A DNA stretch of 64,000 nucleotides from Leptofilum sp965223525 (GTDB lineage: Bacteria > Chloroflexota > Anaerolineae > Promineifilales > Promineifilaceae), in the NCBI RefSeq assembly GCF_965223525.1, contig NZ_OZ245005.1, positions 372,001 to 436,000 of the forward strand, given 5' to 3'. The stretch's first letter is position 1. Each line of letters starts with the position of its first letter. The notes beneath the pieces are model-generated. The model was not told the origin of the DNA. It searched no databases and worked only from the letters and a program-made list of their open reading frames with translations. Made by a program: the position numbers and the translations under genes. Of this stretch, positions 26,301 to 37,138 are shown piece after piece.

Positions 26301-29300
26301 TCAAACGTGCCTGGCTCCTTGCTCTCCAACCGATACATTTTTGATTCTGGCAATTCCAGCAGGCTGTTTTCGGCCGTTTCTTTAGCAAAATGGGGAACCA
26401 ATCGGGCCACAAAGCGCGTATCGCCCCGCAAAGCAATCTGCTTTTCTTTGTTTGCGGTAGTTAGCTCTGCCAAAATGGATTCAAAATCATCTGTGGCGGG
26501 ATCAACGTCTAGCAGCGTGCAATCTAGTTCTGGATGCTCGCGCACAATTACTTTGCCTAGCCCCCACAGGGTGGCTTGAGCCACGCTAAACGGCCCCGGC
26601 TGCCAGCCCGCGGGCTGTGAGCCTTGCGTCATCACCCACAGTTTGGGCGATGGCTGGTCGCTGGAAAAGTTGCGCGTCAGTGACTGCACGAGCTGCATGA
26701 GGCCGCCAACGGCCGTTTCCTGCTTCACAATCACGGAGTTAGGGTCTGTTGGGCCAAAATCAGCGGAATCAATACCCCAGCCATACAGAATGCCAGTTTC
26801 TGCACCCTGTTTGGCAGTGGCAATTTGCCTAAACAACCCATCAAGCTGCTCATGGTCTTTTATTTGAACGGCCGTAGATTCATCACCATTCAAATTAGAA
26901 GAGCCAGCCGGGACGACGAGCTGCGTTGTGTGGCCCTGCGCTTTTAATGCGTTAGAAACGGCCGTTCCAACCCCACTGGCATCTGCAAAAATGAGCCAGT
27001 GCTGCGGAACGCGCCCTTCGACGGCTTCGGCCTCTGCCAAACGCTGCACCTGCCACGCCAGCTGATGTTGCCAATCTTTTTCGGGATTTACGGCCGTTCC
27101 TTGCAGCAAAGCGTCACGACGAGCCCGCTTAAAGTGCAAACCACGCACCTGCGCCACCAACTGGCCTTCGCCATCAAACAGTTCCAGGTCTACGGAAAAC
27201 AGTTCTGCGCCAGGAGCAATCTCGCCTTTTATTTTGGCATGGCTCCACAACTCATGCGGCACCGGGGCAAAAAAGCGAATTTGCTCCCAAACCATCGGCA
27301 AATAAAGCGCATCCGATTGGCCGTCTGTGGGCAAGGTTGCGCCGCTAATCTGAATGCAGGCGTCCAGCAAAGCTGGGTGCATCCGATATTGATGCTGGCC
27401 AGACCGGGCAATGCGCGGTAGGCGAATCCAGGCCAATGCCTCGCCATCGGCCCGCCAAACCTCACGGACGCCCCGGAAGGGCAAGCCGTGGAAAATGCCC
27501 TTGTCGCGCTTTTCCTGATAAAAGTCGTCAATCGGGAGCTTTTCGGGTAGGCGAGCCTGAACGGCCTCCGGTTCCAGCAGTGCGTCGCTGTCGGCTTGTT
27601 TCTGCCCTATCACCTTGCCACCAACGTGTAGCGTCCACGTCGTTTTTTCGCCATGTTGCAGACTGTACACCTTAAACTCGGCTTGCCCGGCATCACCGGG
27701 GAGCAACACAAGCTGCACGGTTTGCTCGTCGCCATCGGGGAAGAGCAAGGCTTGGTGGATGACCAAATCTTTAATCTGAATGTACGGCCGTTCCGCCCCA
27801 AATAGTTCCGACGCAGCGGTATGCACCATCTCCACATACGCCGTAGCGGGCAGGGTAATTTGCTCAAAAGCGCGATGCTCCTGCAAAAATGGCAATGTTT
27901 CGGGGTTGAGTTCGGCCAAATATTGCGTTTCGGCCAGCGGGGAGTGGAGACGCCGCCCTAGCAGAGGATGGCTGTCTGCACCAAATAGATTGGAGGAAAC
28001 GGCCGTTTCGCCTTTATCCACCGTCCGCTCAATCCAAAACCGCTTGCGCTGGAAGGGGTATTTCGGCAGTTCGATCCGCCGGGCTGTTTCCAATGGATAC
28101 ACCGTCAGCCAATCAACCGTTGCCCCATTCACATACAGCTGGGCTAAACTTTGCCGCATTTGCCGCCAGGCATCTTGCCCTTTGCGAACCGACGGCAGCC
28201 ACAAGCCCGCCAAATCGGGCAAACAGCGGCGGGCCATGCCTAACAAAGTGGGATTTGGCCCAATTTCTACAAAGGTGGTGCAGCCAATCTCTGCCAGATA
28301 ATCTACCGCATCAGCAAAACGAACCGCGTTGCGAACGTGGTTGCGCCAGTAGGTGGCGGTGGGGAGCGAATCTAGGGCTAACGGCCGTCCCGTCACGTTA
28401 GAAATCACGGTCAATTTTGGAGCCAACTCCTGAACGCTGGCCGCAACTTGCTCAAAATCATCCAAAATCGGTTCCATCAATTGGGAATGGAAGGCGTGGG
28501 AGGTGGTTAACGGCCGTGTGCGAACATTGTCTGCTTCAAATTTTGCCACCACCGCTTCAACCGCCTCGCGCACGCCAGAAATCACAATGTTGCTGGGGCC
28601 ATTCACCGCCGCAATTGAAAGCTGGCTGGCGTAGTCGGCCATCGCCTGCTTTACCTGCGCCTCGCTGGCAAAGATGACGGCCATTTTGCCTTCCTGGGGC
28701 AAACTTTGCATGAGGCGGCCACGCTCGGCAATCAGCTTGAGGCCATCTTCCAAGCTCATGATGCCAGCGACGCAGGCGGCTACATATTCGCCCACGCTGT
28801 GGCCCATCACATGCGTTGGCTGAATGCCCCACGATTGCCACAGGGTTGCCAATGAATATTCCACGGCAAACAGGGCTGGCTGGGTGTAGGCGGTCTCATG
28901 AATCAGCGGATTTTCGCCTTCTGCCGGGTAAATCACGTCGAGCAGCGGCACTTCCAGGTAAGGCTGCAACAGTTCCGCGCAGTGATCCATCATTTCACGG
29001 AAAAGCGGCTCAGCTTCATACAGCTGCCGCCCCATGTCGTTGTATTGTGCGCCTTGCCCGGTAAACAAAAAGGCGACGGGATTCGGTGCTTCTTCGCTTT
29101 CTCCACGATAGCTGTCAATCGGCATCTCATCGGCAACGATTTCTGCTAATTTCTCGCCCATCTCAGCGGCAGATTTTGCCATGATTGCCAAGCGATGATT
29201 GAAGTGGGAACGGCCGTTGCTCGCCGTAAAGCAAACATCAGCCAAATTGGCATCTGGATTGTTCTCGAAGAAATGTTGGTACGCTTGCGCTAAATCACGT

Positions 29301-30835
29301 AAAGCATCTTCATTTTTAGTAGTGAGGGTGAGGGTGTATTCGGTATCTGGGGAAGCGGCCGTTTCCGGCAAAATGGGCGCTTCTTCCAAAATAACGTGGG
29401 CATTGGTACCGCCTACCCCAAATGAGCTAACCCCAGCGCGGCGCGGCGTCTCGCCTTCTGGCCAGGGGCCATATTCCATGTTCACAAAAAATGGCGAATT
29501 TTCAAAATCAATCCTTGGATTTGGCTCGGTAAAATGGACGGTGGGCACCAGAGAGCAATTTTGCATCATCAGCGCAACCTTGATAACGCCTAAAACACCC
29601 GCCGCTTGAACAGTATGCCCAATGTTCGATTTGACAGAGCCGATCGCACAATATCCTTTTTCAGCGGTATTTTCCCGAAATGCGGTTGTCAGCCCCGCAA
29701 TTTCAATGGGATCGCCTGCGGCCGTGGCCGTGCCATGCGCTTCAATGTAAGAGATTGTGTCCGGGGCAACGCCTGCTTTCTCTTGCGCTTCTAAAATGAC
29801 GCTTGCTTGTCCCTTCACGGTGGGGGCTGAGTATCTGGTTTTCTCGCCGCCGCCGTCATTGTTAACGGCCGTGCCGCGAATCACTGCAAAAATTTGGTCG
29901 TTATCCGCAAGCGCATCTTCCAGCCGCTTTAGGGTGATGACACCTACGCCACTACTAAAAATGGTGCCACTCGCCTGGGCATCAAAGCTGCGCGTGTGCC
30001 CATCGGGGGAAAAGATCATGCCTTCTGAAAAGACATACCCTGCCCGCTGCGGCACGCGGACAGTAACACCACCAGCCAAAGCAATATCACTTTCACCCAC
30101 CAACAAGCTTTGTACAGCTAAATGAATCGTCACCAACGATGTTGAGCAGGCCGTTTGCACCGTCATTGCTGGCCCACGTAAATTGAGCTTGAAGGAGGCA
30201 CGCGTTGCCAGGAAATCTTTGTCGTTGGCCCAATGGCGCTGGGTCACCACAATGGGCGATTCTGTCGTAAAGCCAACCTGGTCAATTGGATCCTGGTTGA
30301 ACATTAGGTATTCGCTGGAGCGCATTCCAGAATAAACACCAACGTTGCCTTCATACGTCAACGGATCGATGCCCGCGCTTTCTAATGCTTCCCAAGCACA
30401 TTCCAAAAAGAGGCGCTGCTGTGGGTCTAGCACTTCTGCTTCACGCGGAGGCACATCAAAAAATTCAGCATCGAAGGACGTGACATCTTTCAGGATGGCA
30501 TTGGCTTTTACATAGCGTGGATTATCCAACCAGCTTGAGTCTACGCCGGCGTCTAGAAGCTCTTCATCTGTAAAATGGGTGAGCGATTCCACACCATTTG
30601 CCAGATTGTGCCAAAATTCCGCGATATTTTCTGCGCCGGGAACGCGGCAAGACATGCCAACTATAGCTATCGAATTAGCCGGTATGTTTGTGTTTAAATG
30701 GTTATTTTTCAATTGAGCTTTCCTTATTCCTATGATCTGTTGCTGCTCGCCCGGAAAGGGTGTTGAAAAGGGTAATTTCTTGATACAGTAGGAATATTTC
30801 GATTCATCTTGCGGTTCTAGATGCCTGTTTGACAT
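23321..30835 (-). CDS. type I polyketide synthase, complete reducing module with thioesterase
   Basis: About 2500 residues in one protein (numbering from codon 30850). KS 60-490 with Cys235 (QTACSTSL) and His in EAHGTATAAG and KSNIGHT. AT 590-900 with Ser685 (GHSVGE) and the HAFH motif (785-788) typical of malonyl-CoA selection. DH 960-1240 with His992 (LQEHRAF) and HPALLDA. A structural KR half is near 1284-1450, ER 1510-1820 (LIHAASGGVGHAAIQLA), and KR 1835-2020 (YLITGGLGGLG, Ser1972, Tyr1985). ACP has Ser2154 (GIDSL), and the TE 2245-2509 has Ser2320 (GYSFGS) and His2484. No methyltransferase domain. Every catalytic residue checked is present. It stands alone, so an iterative synthase releasing a saturated chain is inferred. 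Starts: ATG 30835, or TTG 30712 with an AAGGAAAG site five bases upstream. Confidence 0.95.
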   Translation of the reverse strand: MSNRHLEPQDESKYSYCIKKLPFSTPFPGEQQQIIGIRKAQLKNNHLNTNIPANSIAIVGMSCRVPGAENIAEFWHNLANGVESLTHFTDEELLDAGVDSSWLDNPRYVKANAILKDVTSFDAEFFDVPPREAEVLDPQQRLFLECAWEALESAGIDPLTYEGNVGVYSGMRSSEYLMFNQDPIDQVGFTTESPIVVTQRHWANDKDFLATRASFKLNLRGPAMTVQTACSTSLVTIHLAVQSLLVGESDIALAGGVTVRVPQRAGYVFSEGMIFSPDGHTRSFDAQASGTIFSSGVGVITLKRLEDALADNDQIFAVIRGTAVNNDGGGEKTRYSAPTVKGQASVILEAQEKAGVAPDTISYIEAHGTATAAGDPIEIAGLTTAFRENTAEKGYCAIGSVKSNIGHTVQAAGVLGVIKVALMMQNCSLVPTVHFTEPNPRIDFENSPFFVNMEYGPWPEGETPRRAGVSSFGVGGTNAHVILEEAPILPETAASPDTEYTLTLTTKNEDALRDLAQAYQHFFENNPDANLADVCFTASNGRSHFNHRLAIMAKSAAEMGEKLAEIVADEMPIDSYRGESEEAPNPVAFLFTGQGAQYNDMGRQLYEAEPLFREMMDHCAELLQPYLEVPLLDVIYPAEGENPLIHETAYTQPALFAVEYSLATLWQSWGIQPTHVMGHSVGEYVAACVAGIMSLEDGLKLIAERGRLMQSLPQEGKMAVIFASEAQVKQAMADYASQLSIAAVNGPSNIVISGVREAVEAVVAKFEADNVRTRPLTTSHAFHSQLMEPILDDFEQVAASVQELAPKLTVISNVTGRPLALDSLPTATYWRNHVRNAVRFADAVDYLAEIGCTTFVEIGPNPTLLGMARRCLPDLAGLWLPSVRKGQDAWRQMRQSLAQLYVNGATVDWLTVYPLETARRIELPKYPFQRKRFWIERTVDKGETAVSSNLFGADSHPLLGRRLHSPLAETQYLAELNPETLPFLQEHRAFEQITLPATAYVEMVHTAASELFGAERPYIQIKDLVIHQALLFPDGDEQTVQLVLLPGDAGQAEFKVYSLQHGEKTTWTLHVGGKVIGQKQADSDALLEPEAVQARLPEKLPIDDFYQEKRDKGIFHGLPFRGVREVWRADGEALAWIRLPRIARSGQHQYRMHPALLDACIQISGATLPTDGQSDALYLPMVWEQIRFFAPVPHELWSHAKIKGEIAPGAELFSVDLELFDGEGQLVAQVRGLHFKRARRDALLQGTAVNPEKDWQHQLAWQVQRLAEAEAVEGRVPQHWLIFADASGVGTAVSNALKAQGHTTQLVVPAGSSNLNGDESTAVQIKDHEQLDGLFRQIATAKQGAETGILYGWGIDSADFGPTDPNSVIVKQETAVGGLMQLVQSLTRNFSSDQPSPKLWVMTQGSQPAGWQPGPFSVAQATLWGLGKVIVREHPELDCTLLDVDPATDDFESILAELTTANKEKQIALRGDTRFVARLVPHFAKETAENSLLELPESKMYRLESKEPGTFDGLNLEPMTRRTPARDEVEIEIRATGLNFRDVLIALGRFEDVIGRECSGVVVACGEDVSNVQVGDEVMAIAAESFASYVTIKSHYVVPKPRHLSFAEAATVPMVFLTAFYGLHTLANMQPGDRVLIHAASGGVGHAAIQLAQQCGAEIYATASQKKWPYLRSLGLKNILNSRTLDFADDIMQMTDGKGVDIVLNSLAGDFITKSVDCLAENGRFIEIGATDVWDEDRMAAVRPDVAYHWFHLGQSVAQKKPDFFQEMFQQVAEQFATGAYKPLPRYSFQIQEAIDAFRFMSQAKHIGKVVVTHQLPTDDQTVVNHKRIHADGTYLITGGLGGLGLKVANWLADNGADHLLLLGRSAPSETAVSALTDLQNRGVNAVAAQADVADMAALEKVLAEANEMMPPLRGVIHAAGVLADGILQQQSWQSFAKVFAPKVDGAWNLHRLTEHLPLDFFVLFSSVSSLWGGAGQGNYAAANAFLDTLAHYRQARGLTAVSINWGAWSEVGMAADMGEAIERRRALSGMGKISPELGMNILNRILHADAPQVGVIPADWSRYVQQFSADVQQTFLAELAQKEDGVAKKSAKKADSHSKVLARLETAVGDERETILVDYVQTEIARIGGMEKSKLELDHALDEMGIDSLMAIELRNRIATDLQVDVPMSEFLSNPSIAYMADLLGAQSQPASAEEKSVEVEETAAPANEPASEETEPTNAPEPVVEKKWSPIVPMKSDGTNVPLFCVHGVGGHTMRMVKLARHLDAKQSLYGFQAQGLDGKASRLDSVEAMAAQYIDAMVAHQPNGPYVVAGYSFGSYVAYEMACQMVEQNLPIGALVLFDGKATELPLYNETLDLRSKAVHLVSSLQEKQAFHARRMSDLSTGDRLTYMSEIVTGGDRVYDRRKPAERYDKNPYDDSETSKVMNQMIKHNLALSHKYLPRPYAGKITFYAATEDRGYHGWNHLAQGGVELIPVPGSHMSIMEEPSVQVLAKEVGKLLDKISR

Positions 30836-30900
30836 AATTCGAATTTGCACCTACCATTTTGCCAAACAGAGCATTAAGATAGGTGATACAAGGTGAGATT

Positions 30901-32010
30901 GTGAAGCGATATGGAATCTGGCTATTTATAGTAACAATTTTGGTGGGAACGGCCGTTGCCTGTACCAGACCTACTTCCCAAAACAATCAACTTGTGGTTC
31001 TCCCGCCAACAGCAACATTTGTTCCGTTGCCTCAAGATACAGTTGAGAGCCAACCCTCCCCCACATCAGAATCTTCAGCAAGTCCAACGGCTACAGCAAC
31101 TATCACTCCCACGCTGGCAGTTTCTGAGGTCACAACCTACACCGTTCAGCCTGGCGACACGCTTGTGATTATTAGCGGCCGTTTTGAAGTGCCAGTTGAA
31201 GAAATTGTTGAGGCAAATGATCTATCAAATCCAAATGTGATTGCGGCTGGAGAAACGTTGCTGATACCACAGGAAGTAACCCCCACCAACACACCTACAC
31301 CCTTACCTCCCATTACTCCCTCACCCGAAGTAACTGAAGAAGCTGAAGATGGGGGCGGAACCCCCATTCCGCCAGATGAGTTGGCACCAACTGGCCGCCT
31401 GGAACTCACCCACCCACTCACAATGGTGGTTGAAGAAAGCGGCGTCATCACCGTCGAGCTCATTGCCGACCCAGAGCTGGCACAAATTGGCGAACATGAG
31501 CCGCACGTCACGGGCGTGGTTCGCATTGACGCCAGCTACGACGATGGCGAACGCTCATTCTATGAACAAACCGTTGCGCTATTCCCACTCATGTCGGCCG
31601 AGCTAAATGCCCCTGCGTTTGAGGTGTTCCCCTCCGGCGGCGACAACGTACGCCTGCCCCGCGTTATCAGCACCACACTGCCTGCAGTGTGGACCTGGGA
31701 CATCATTGCTACCACTGCTGGCGAGGCACAGGTCATTACAGTGAATCTGTACAAAGAGCCAGATTCAGCCACGGAAGTCCCTGTTCTCACCCAGAGCATC
31801 TCACGCAATATCGCGGTAACTGCCAAAAGCCGCTGGAGCCAATTTGTGGATGGCTTGGCAGATAACGTGCTGCTATTGCTAGGCACTGGTGGGCCGCTGG
31901 GGCTGCTGTTGGCATACCTCACTTATCGTACCACTAGGGAAAATCAACAGCTTAGAGAAAAGGTGGCAAACACTGAACGCAGGGAAACGGCCGAAACCAA
32001 CCAGGTATGA
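30901..32010 (+). CDS. LysM-domain lipoprotein with C-terminal membrane helix
   Basis: About 369 residues. An N-terminal lipoprotein-type signal (KRYGIWLFIVTILVGTAVAC, Cys at the lipobox) is followed by a Ser/Thr/Pro-rich linker. A LysM peptidoglycan-binding domain comes next (YTVQPGDTLVIISGRFEVPVE...NPNVIAAGETLLIPQ), then a second Pro/Thr linker and a beta-rich domain (about 165-310) without recognised family. A C-terminal hydrophobic helix (VLLLLGTGGPLGLLLAYL) ends in a charged tail. I chose GTG 30901, with AAGGTGA upstream; an in-frame GTG at 30883 lacks a site. It is divergent from the polyketide synthase and probably anchored to both membrane and wall. Confidence 0.85.
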   Translation: MKRYGIWLFIVTILVGTAVACTRPTSQNNQLVVLPPTATFVPLPQDTVESQPSPTSESSASPTATATITPTLAVSEVTTYTVQPGDTLVIISGRFEVPVEEIVEANDLSNPNVIAAGETLLIPQEVTPTNTPTPLPPITPSPEVTEEAEDGGGTPIPPDELAPTGRLELTHPLTMVVEESGVITVELIADPELAQIGEHEPHVTGVVRIDASYDDGERSFYEQTVALFPLMSAELNAPAFEVFPSGGDNVRLPRVISTTLPAVWTWDIIATTAGEAQVITVNLYKEPDSATEVPVLTQSISRNIAVTAKSRWSQFVDGLADNVLLLLGTGGPLGLLLAYLTYRTTRENQQLREKVANTERRETAETNQV

Positions 32011-32025
32011 GACAAAATCGTGGAT

Positions 32026-32041
32026 GCCCGCCTTCGCGGGC
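32026..32041. terminator. REP-like GC hairpin between convergent genes
   Basis: GCCCGC-CTTC-GCGGGC, within the dispersed GGATGCCCGCCTTCGCGGGC palindrome family. It lies between the converging LysM lipoprotein and GAF kinase genes and could end transcripts from either side, though neither side has a T run. Confidence 0.5.
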
Positions 32042-32059
32042 GTGACATGGTAAATACTC

Positions 32060-34042
32060 TTATTCTGGCTGCATGACGGGCAAAAGGATGTGGAATTGGC
32101 TGCCGGGGAGTAAATCTTCGTCGTGGCCGCTGCTTTCTGCCCAGATACGGCCGTTGTGCGCCGCCACAATTCCCTTAGCAATGGCCAAGCCCAGGCCAGC
32201 GCCGCCCCCCTTAAAGCTGGTTTTGCCTGAGGAGTGCAGCATTACCTCGCCCGTCTGGTAAAACTTCTCAAAAATCAATTCGTGCAGCTCTGGCGCAATG
32301 CCTACGCCGCTATCAGTGATAATGATTTCAACTTCACCAGCATCGTCTGGATTTTTACTAGCTGAGGGATGGAAACGGCCGTCTACCCGCACCGTGCCTC
32401 CATCTGGCGTATATTTAATGGCATTGACCAAAATCTGGTAAAAAACCTTCTGTAGCGCCTCTACGTCCCCCTCAACTTCAGGCAAATTGGCCAGGTCGCC
32501 CCGCTGCAAGACAATGTTTCGTTCTGCCAATGCCTCTTTGAACCGATTGCCAACCTGCTTCAGCAAAAAAGGCAAATCAACCGAAGCCAGGTACAGATCA
32601 AGCGAACTGCTGTCAATTTTCGCCACGTCCAACATGCTCTGCACCACCTCTTCCATGCGCGCCGTCCCGCGGCCAATGCCCTCTGTCCATTTTTTGTGGT
32701 AGCTGTTGGCCATAATTTCTTCATCGTCCAGCAACATTTGGACATTAAAGTTGACAATCGTGAGCGGCGTCCGCAGTTCATGGGAGGCGATGGTGATGAA
32801 GTCGGTTTTGGTTTTGTCCAGACGTTCGAGACGGCCGTAAGCCTCCTGCAATGCCTGCGTCCGTTCCGCCACTTTTTGCTCTAGCTGCTGGTTAAACCGC
32901 TTGATTTCGGCATATAGTTGGGCATTTTCCAGGGCAATGGCTACCTGATCGGCCAGAAGCTGAAAGTTGGGAATTTCACTAGGTGAGAACGCGCCCAGTT
33001 CATTGCTTTGCAAATCCAACACGCCCAGCACTTTGTCTCCCATTTTCAGCGGCAGCAAAATTTCAGATTGGGCATTGGGTGCTTTTTCATCTGCCTGGTA
33101 GCGGAAGTCGCGGGTGATGTCGTCTATGCACAACGGCCGTCCGTTAGCCAGCACCCAGCCCACCAGCCCCTTCAGCCCGGCGCGTAGCTGTAATCCACCG
33201 TCAGGAACGCCACTGCCTGCTTCGGCAACGGCCGTAATCCCCAACTGGTTCTGGTCAGGCAAAAAGACCCCCACGTAATACGCTGCATATTGCTGGGAAA
33301 TGAGCGTGGCAATCTGAGCCAGCAAGCTATCTAACTCCAAAATTGAGGTGATGCGCTGGCCCACTGCGTAGCTGGTTTGCTGCTGCACCGTGCGCTGCAC
33401 CAGCTCCTTGCGCTGGCGTCGCTCTACAAACCGAAAAATCTCAGCCTGCCGCAGTGCATGAATTCGCACACCATACGCCACCAGGCCCGTGAAGGTGGCT
33501 ACAAAAATCATCACGGCAAAGTAAAGCCATTCGGGATGCTCAGGATTGCGCTGGTAAATGCCCCACCAGGCCAGCCAGCAAAAAATCTGCATGGCCACAT
33601 ACCAACGCAAGGAGGTAAACATGACCCCCGCGCCAAACAAAAAAAGTGCCAAATTAGCCGATTGGTTGGGCAACGGATTATAGTAAAAACGGAGCAAAAT
33701 AGTGAACAAGATGACGCTGGCGACAACGGCCGTTCCTCGTTCAGCATATTTTGCAGGCACATACCCACGCATCAACACAAAAAAGCCAATGAGTAAGAAA
33801 AAGCCGCTTCCCACCGCCACAGCCACCATCGTTGCCTGCCCATTTTCTGCAAGCAAACATTGCTGAATGGCAGCATAGACAAAAAACATGATGGCAAAGC
33901 TGCCGTAAATAAACGGTAGCCCATCCATTTGCGTTTTGTGCAACGCCTGCTGGATTTTCTCTTTGGGAACGCCCATCTGCTCTACGCGAACCAGATTGTT
34001 GAACCGCTGCCGCAGCAGTTGGGCAAAAGTTGGCTTTGTCAT
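32060..34042 (-). CDS. membrane GAF histidine kinase
   Basis: About 660 residues from ATG 34042 (MTKPTFAQLL), which has GGAGA upstream. An N-terminal membrane region of five or six helices (about 45-190) has no recognised sensor family. A GAF domain (about 225-380, LKGLVGWVLANGRPL, KVLGVLDLQS) and a coiled coil (KRFNQQLEQKVAERTQAL) follow. HisKA has His421 (IASHELRTPLTIVNF) and HATPase_c has LVNAIKYTP, DSGVGIAPEL and GAGLGLAIAKGIV. All catalytic motifs are intact. No receiver is adjacent, so its partner is elsewhere. Confidence 0.92.
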   Translation of the reverse strand: MTKPTFAQLLRQRFNNLVRVEQMGVPKEKIQQALHKTQMDGLPFIYGSFAIMFFVYAAIQQCLLAENGQATMVAVAVGSGFFLLIGFFVLMRGYVPAKYAERGTAVVASVILFTILLRFYYNPLPNQSANLALFLFGAGVMFTSLRWYVAMQIFCWLAWWGIYQRNPEHPEWLYFAVMIFVATFTGLVAYGVRIHALRQAEIFRFVERRQRKELVQRTVQQQTSYAVGQRITSILELDSLLAQIATLISQQYAAYYVGVFLPDQNQLGITAVAEAGSGVPDGGLQLRAGLKGLVGWVLANGRPLCIDDITRDFRYQADEKAPNAQSEILLPLKMGDKVLGVLDLQSNELGAFSPSEIPNFQLLADQVAIALENAQLYAEIKRFNQQLEQKVAERTQALQEAYGRLERLDKTKTDFITIASHELRTPLTIVNFNVQMLLDDEEIMANSYHKKWTEGIGRGTARMEEVVQSMLDVAKIDSSSLDLYLASVDLPFLLKQVGNRFKEALAERNIVLQRGDLANLPEVEGDVEALQKVFYQILVNAIKYTPDGGTVRVDGRFHPSASKNPDDAGEVEIIITDSGVGIAPELHELIFEKFYQTGEVMLHSSGKTSFKGGGAGLGLAIAKGIVAAHNGRIWAESSGHDEDLLPGSQFHILLPVMQPE

Positions 34043-34139
34043 GCACACGTCTCCACTGAATAGCAAGATTATACCTGAGGTCTGGCAGAATTCGCAGTCG
34101 CCATTTTGCCCATTTCGTGCTTCAATTGGGAAAAATCAA

Positions 34140-34199
34140 ATCACGAATCCTACAAATTTAACGAATTCGTCAAATTCGTCCATTCGTGATATTCGTGAT
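34140..34199. repeat. interspersed repeat of ATTCGTGAT type
   Basis: ATCACGAAT (34140-34148) is inverted against two direct copies of ATTCGTGAT (34182-34190 and 34191-34199), with ACGAATTCGT and AAATTCGTC between them. It lies immediately upstream of the oligoendopeptidase gene and has no coding potential. Confidence 0.65.
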
Positions 34200-34231
34200 A
34201 AAAAAGCCACTAACCGCAAGGAGAAGCCCCT

Positions 34232-36049
<1,818 letters not shown>

Positions 36050-36061
36050 TTTTATCATTTG

Positions 36062-36095
36062 GAAACGGCCGTCGCTTAAGGGTTACGGCCGTTTC
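36062..36095. terminator. hairpin built from two complete ACGGCCGT copies
   Basis: GAAACGGCCGT (36062-36072) pairs perfectly over 11 bases with ACGGCCGTTTC (36085-36095) around a 12-base loop. It lies between the convergent pepF and SGNH genes and supplies the last codons (Lys-Arg-Pro-stop) of the latter. This is the second such paired-octamer hairpin between convergent genes in the window. Confidence 0.65.
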
Positions 36096-37138
36096 TCTTC
36101 AATTTCAGCCGCAATTATTCCCGTATACGTTTTTGCTGCCTCAAAAATCAGATGATCCACATTTTCCATTTGATTGGCAGGAAAAACAGCAAGCGTCTCT
36201 AACAAATGGAGTTGTTCGCTTTCGTCTGCAAAGGCTTGTAATTCAGCACGCACCTGCTGAAAATATAGTTGAAAACGAGCATTCTCTACCACTCCCTCAT
36301 AAAGCGGCCCAAAAGCCAGATATACGTCAATATCGTGTGCCTCAGCTAACACAATTAACTGAGACAATGCTTGTTGATTGATTGTAGATAGCTCAAAACT
36401 GTTGAAGGCGACATATTTCAAATGTTGCTGCATATCTGATTCAACCCGCGCGGCTTGGGGTGATATTTCAACCCGCATAAAGCCATCAGCCTGTAGCTGA
36501 TACCGTTGTGCAAAAATTGGCCGTTGCGAATAAACCCAACCGCGAATGAGGCGAGCCAAAGAGACATTGTCTGTGTAAAGCGGAAAATAACGCGCCAGCC
36601 AGGCATCCATTTCTTCTTGTGCCGTTAAAGAAACACGGGGCTCAAACTTGTTTTCCCAGCTTTGCCAGGGGATTGGCATCTTCGCTAAAAAAACTGGCTC
36701 AATGTCGCGGTGCCAAACCTGATAGGTGTGAACAATGAGCAGATGCGGTGGCGGTCCATGTTCTTCAATATATGCCTCTAACATCCATACATCATCTAAT
36801 GCAGCCATGCTACCGACTGTGTTCAGGTTGACGGCCGTACCGCCCAACTGCTCAGTCAGAACCTCTGGCACAATGCCCTGATTGCCTGTGGAATCACCCA
36901 AAATCAACCACTCCACTGGCTCTGGCAATGCGTAAAGGCGTTCCCATTTCTGCGCCATAAGCCAATAGCCACGATTGTAAGGATACGCTTTTTCCAGCCA
37001 AAGTACGCCCCAATTTAGTAAGAACAGCAAAAAAAGTGTCCCCAAAATCAAAAAGGCAACTTCTGTACCGCGAACCGGCCTGACCTTTTCACGGGTTAAC
37101 TGCTTGTACGGTGTGGTTTCTGTCTTCAATGGCATCAT
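36083..37138 (-). CDS. membrane-anchored SGNH/AlgX-like protein
   Basis: 351 residues. One N-terminal membrane helix (about 27-47) leaves the rest outside. The SGNH-type nucleophile motif is ILGDSTGNQGI (Ser83), there is an Asn-bearing VNLNTVGS block, and a C-terminal VDHLIFEAAK is suited to the catalytic Asp/His pair. It is encoded one base after the MBOAT acyltransferase (TAATG), the arrangement of AlgI with AlgJ/AlgX, where the MBOAT moves an acyl group across the membrane and the SGNH protein places it on an exported glycan. The acyl acceptor is unknown. The SGNH assignment rests on motifs and context. Confidence 0.75.
   Translation of the reverse strand: MMPLKTETTPYKQLTREKVRPVRGTEVAFLILGTLFLLFLLNWGVLWLEKAYPYNRGYWLMAQKWERLYALPEPVEWLILGDSTGNQGIVPEVLTEQLGGTAVNLNTVGSMAALDDVWMLEAYIEEHGPPPHLLIVHTYQVWHRDIEPVFLAKMPIPWQSWENKFEPRVSLTAQEEMDAWLARYFPLYTDNVSLARLIRGWVYSQRPIFAQRYQLQADGFMRVEISPQAARVESDMQQHLKYVAFNSFELSTINQQALSQLIVLAEAHDIDVYLAFGPLYEGVVENARFQLYFQQVRAELQAFADESEQLHLLETLAVFPANQMENVDHLIFEAAKTYTGIIAAEIEEKRP

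Noticed and set aside
32026..32041. Possible CRISPR or tandem repeat start in the GC palindromes at 5.9, 17.5 and 32 kb
   Set aside because: They are isolated single palindromes of different classes without regular spacers; no CRISPR array or cas gene is in the window.
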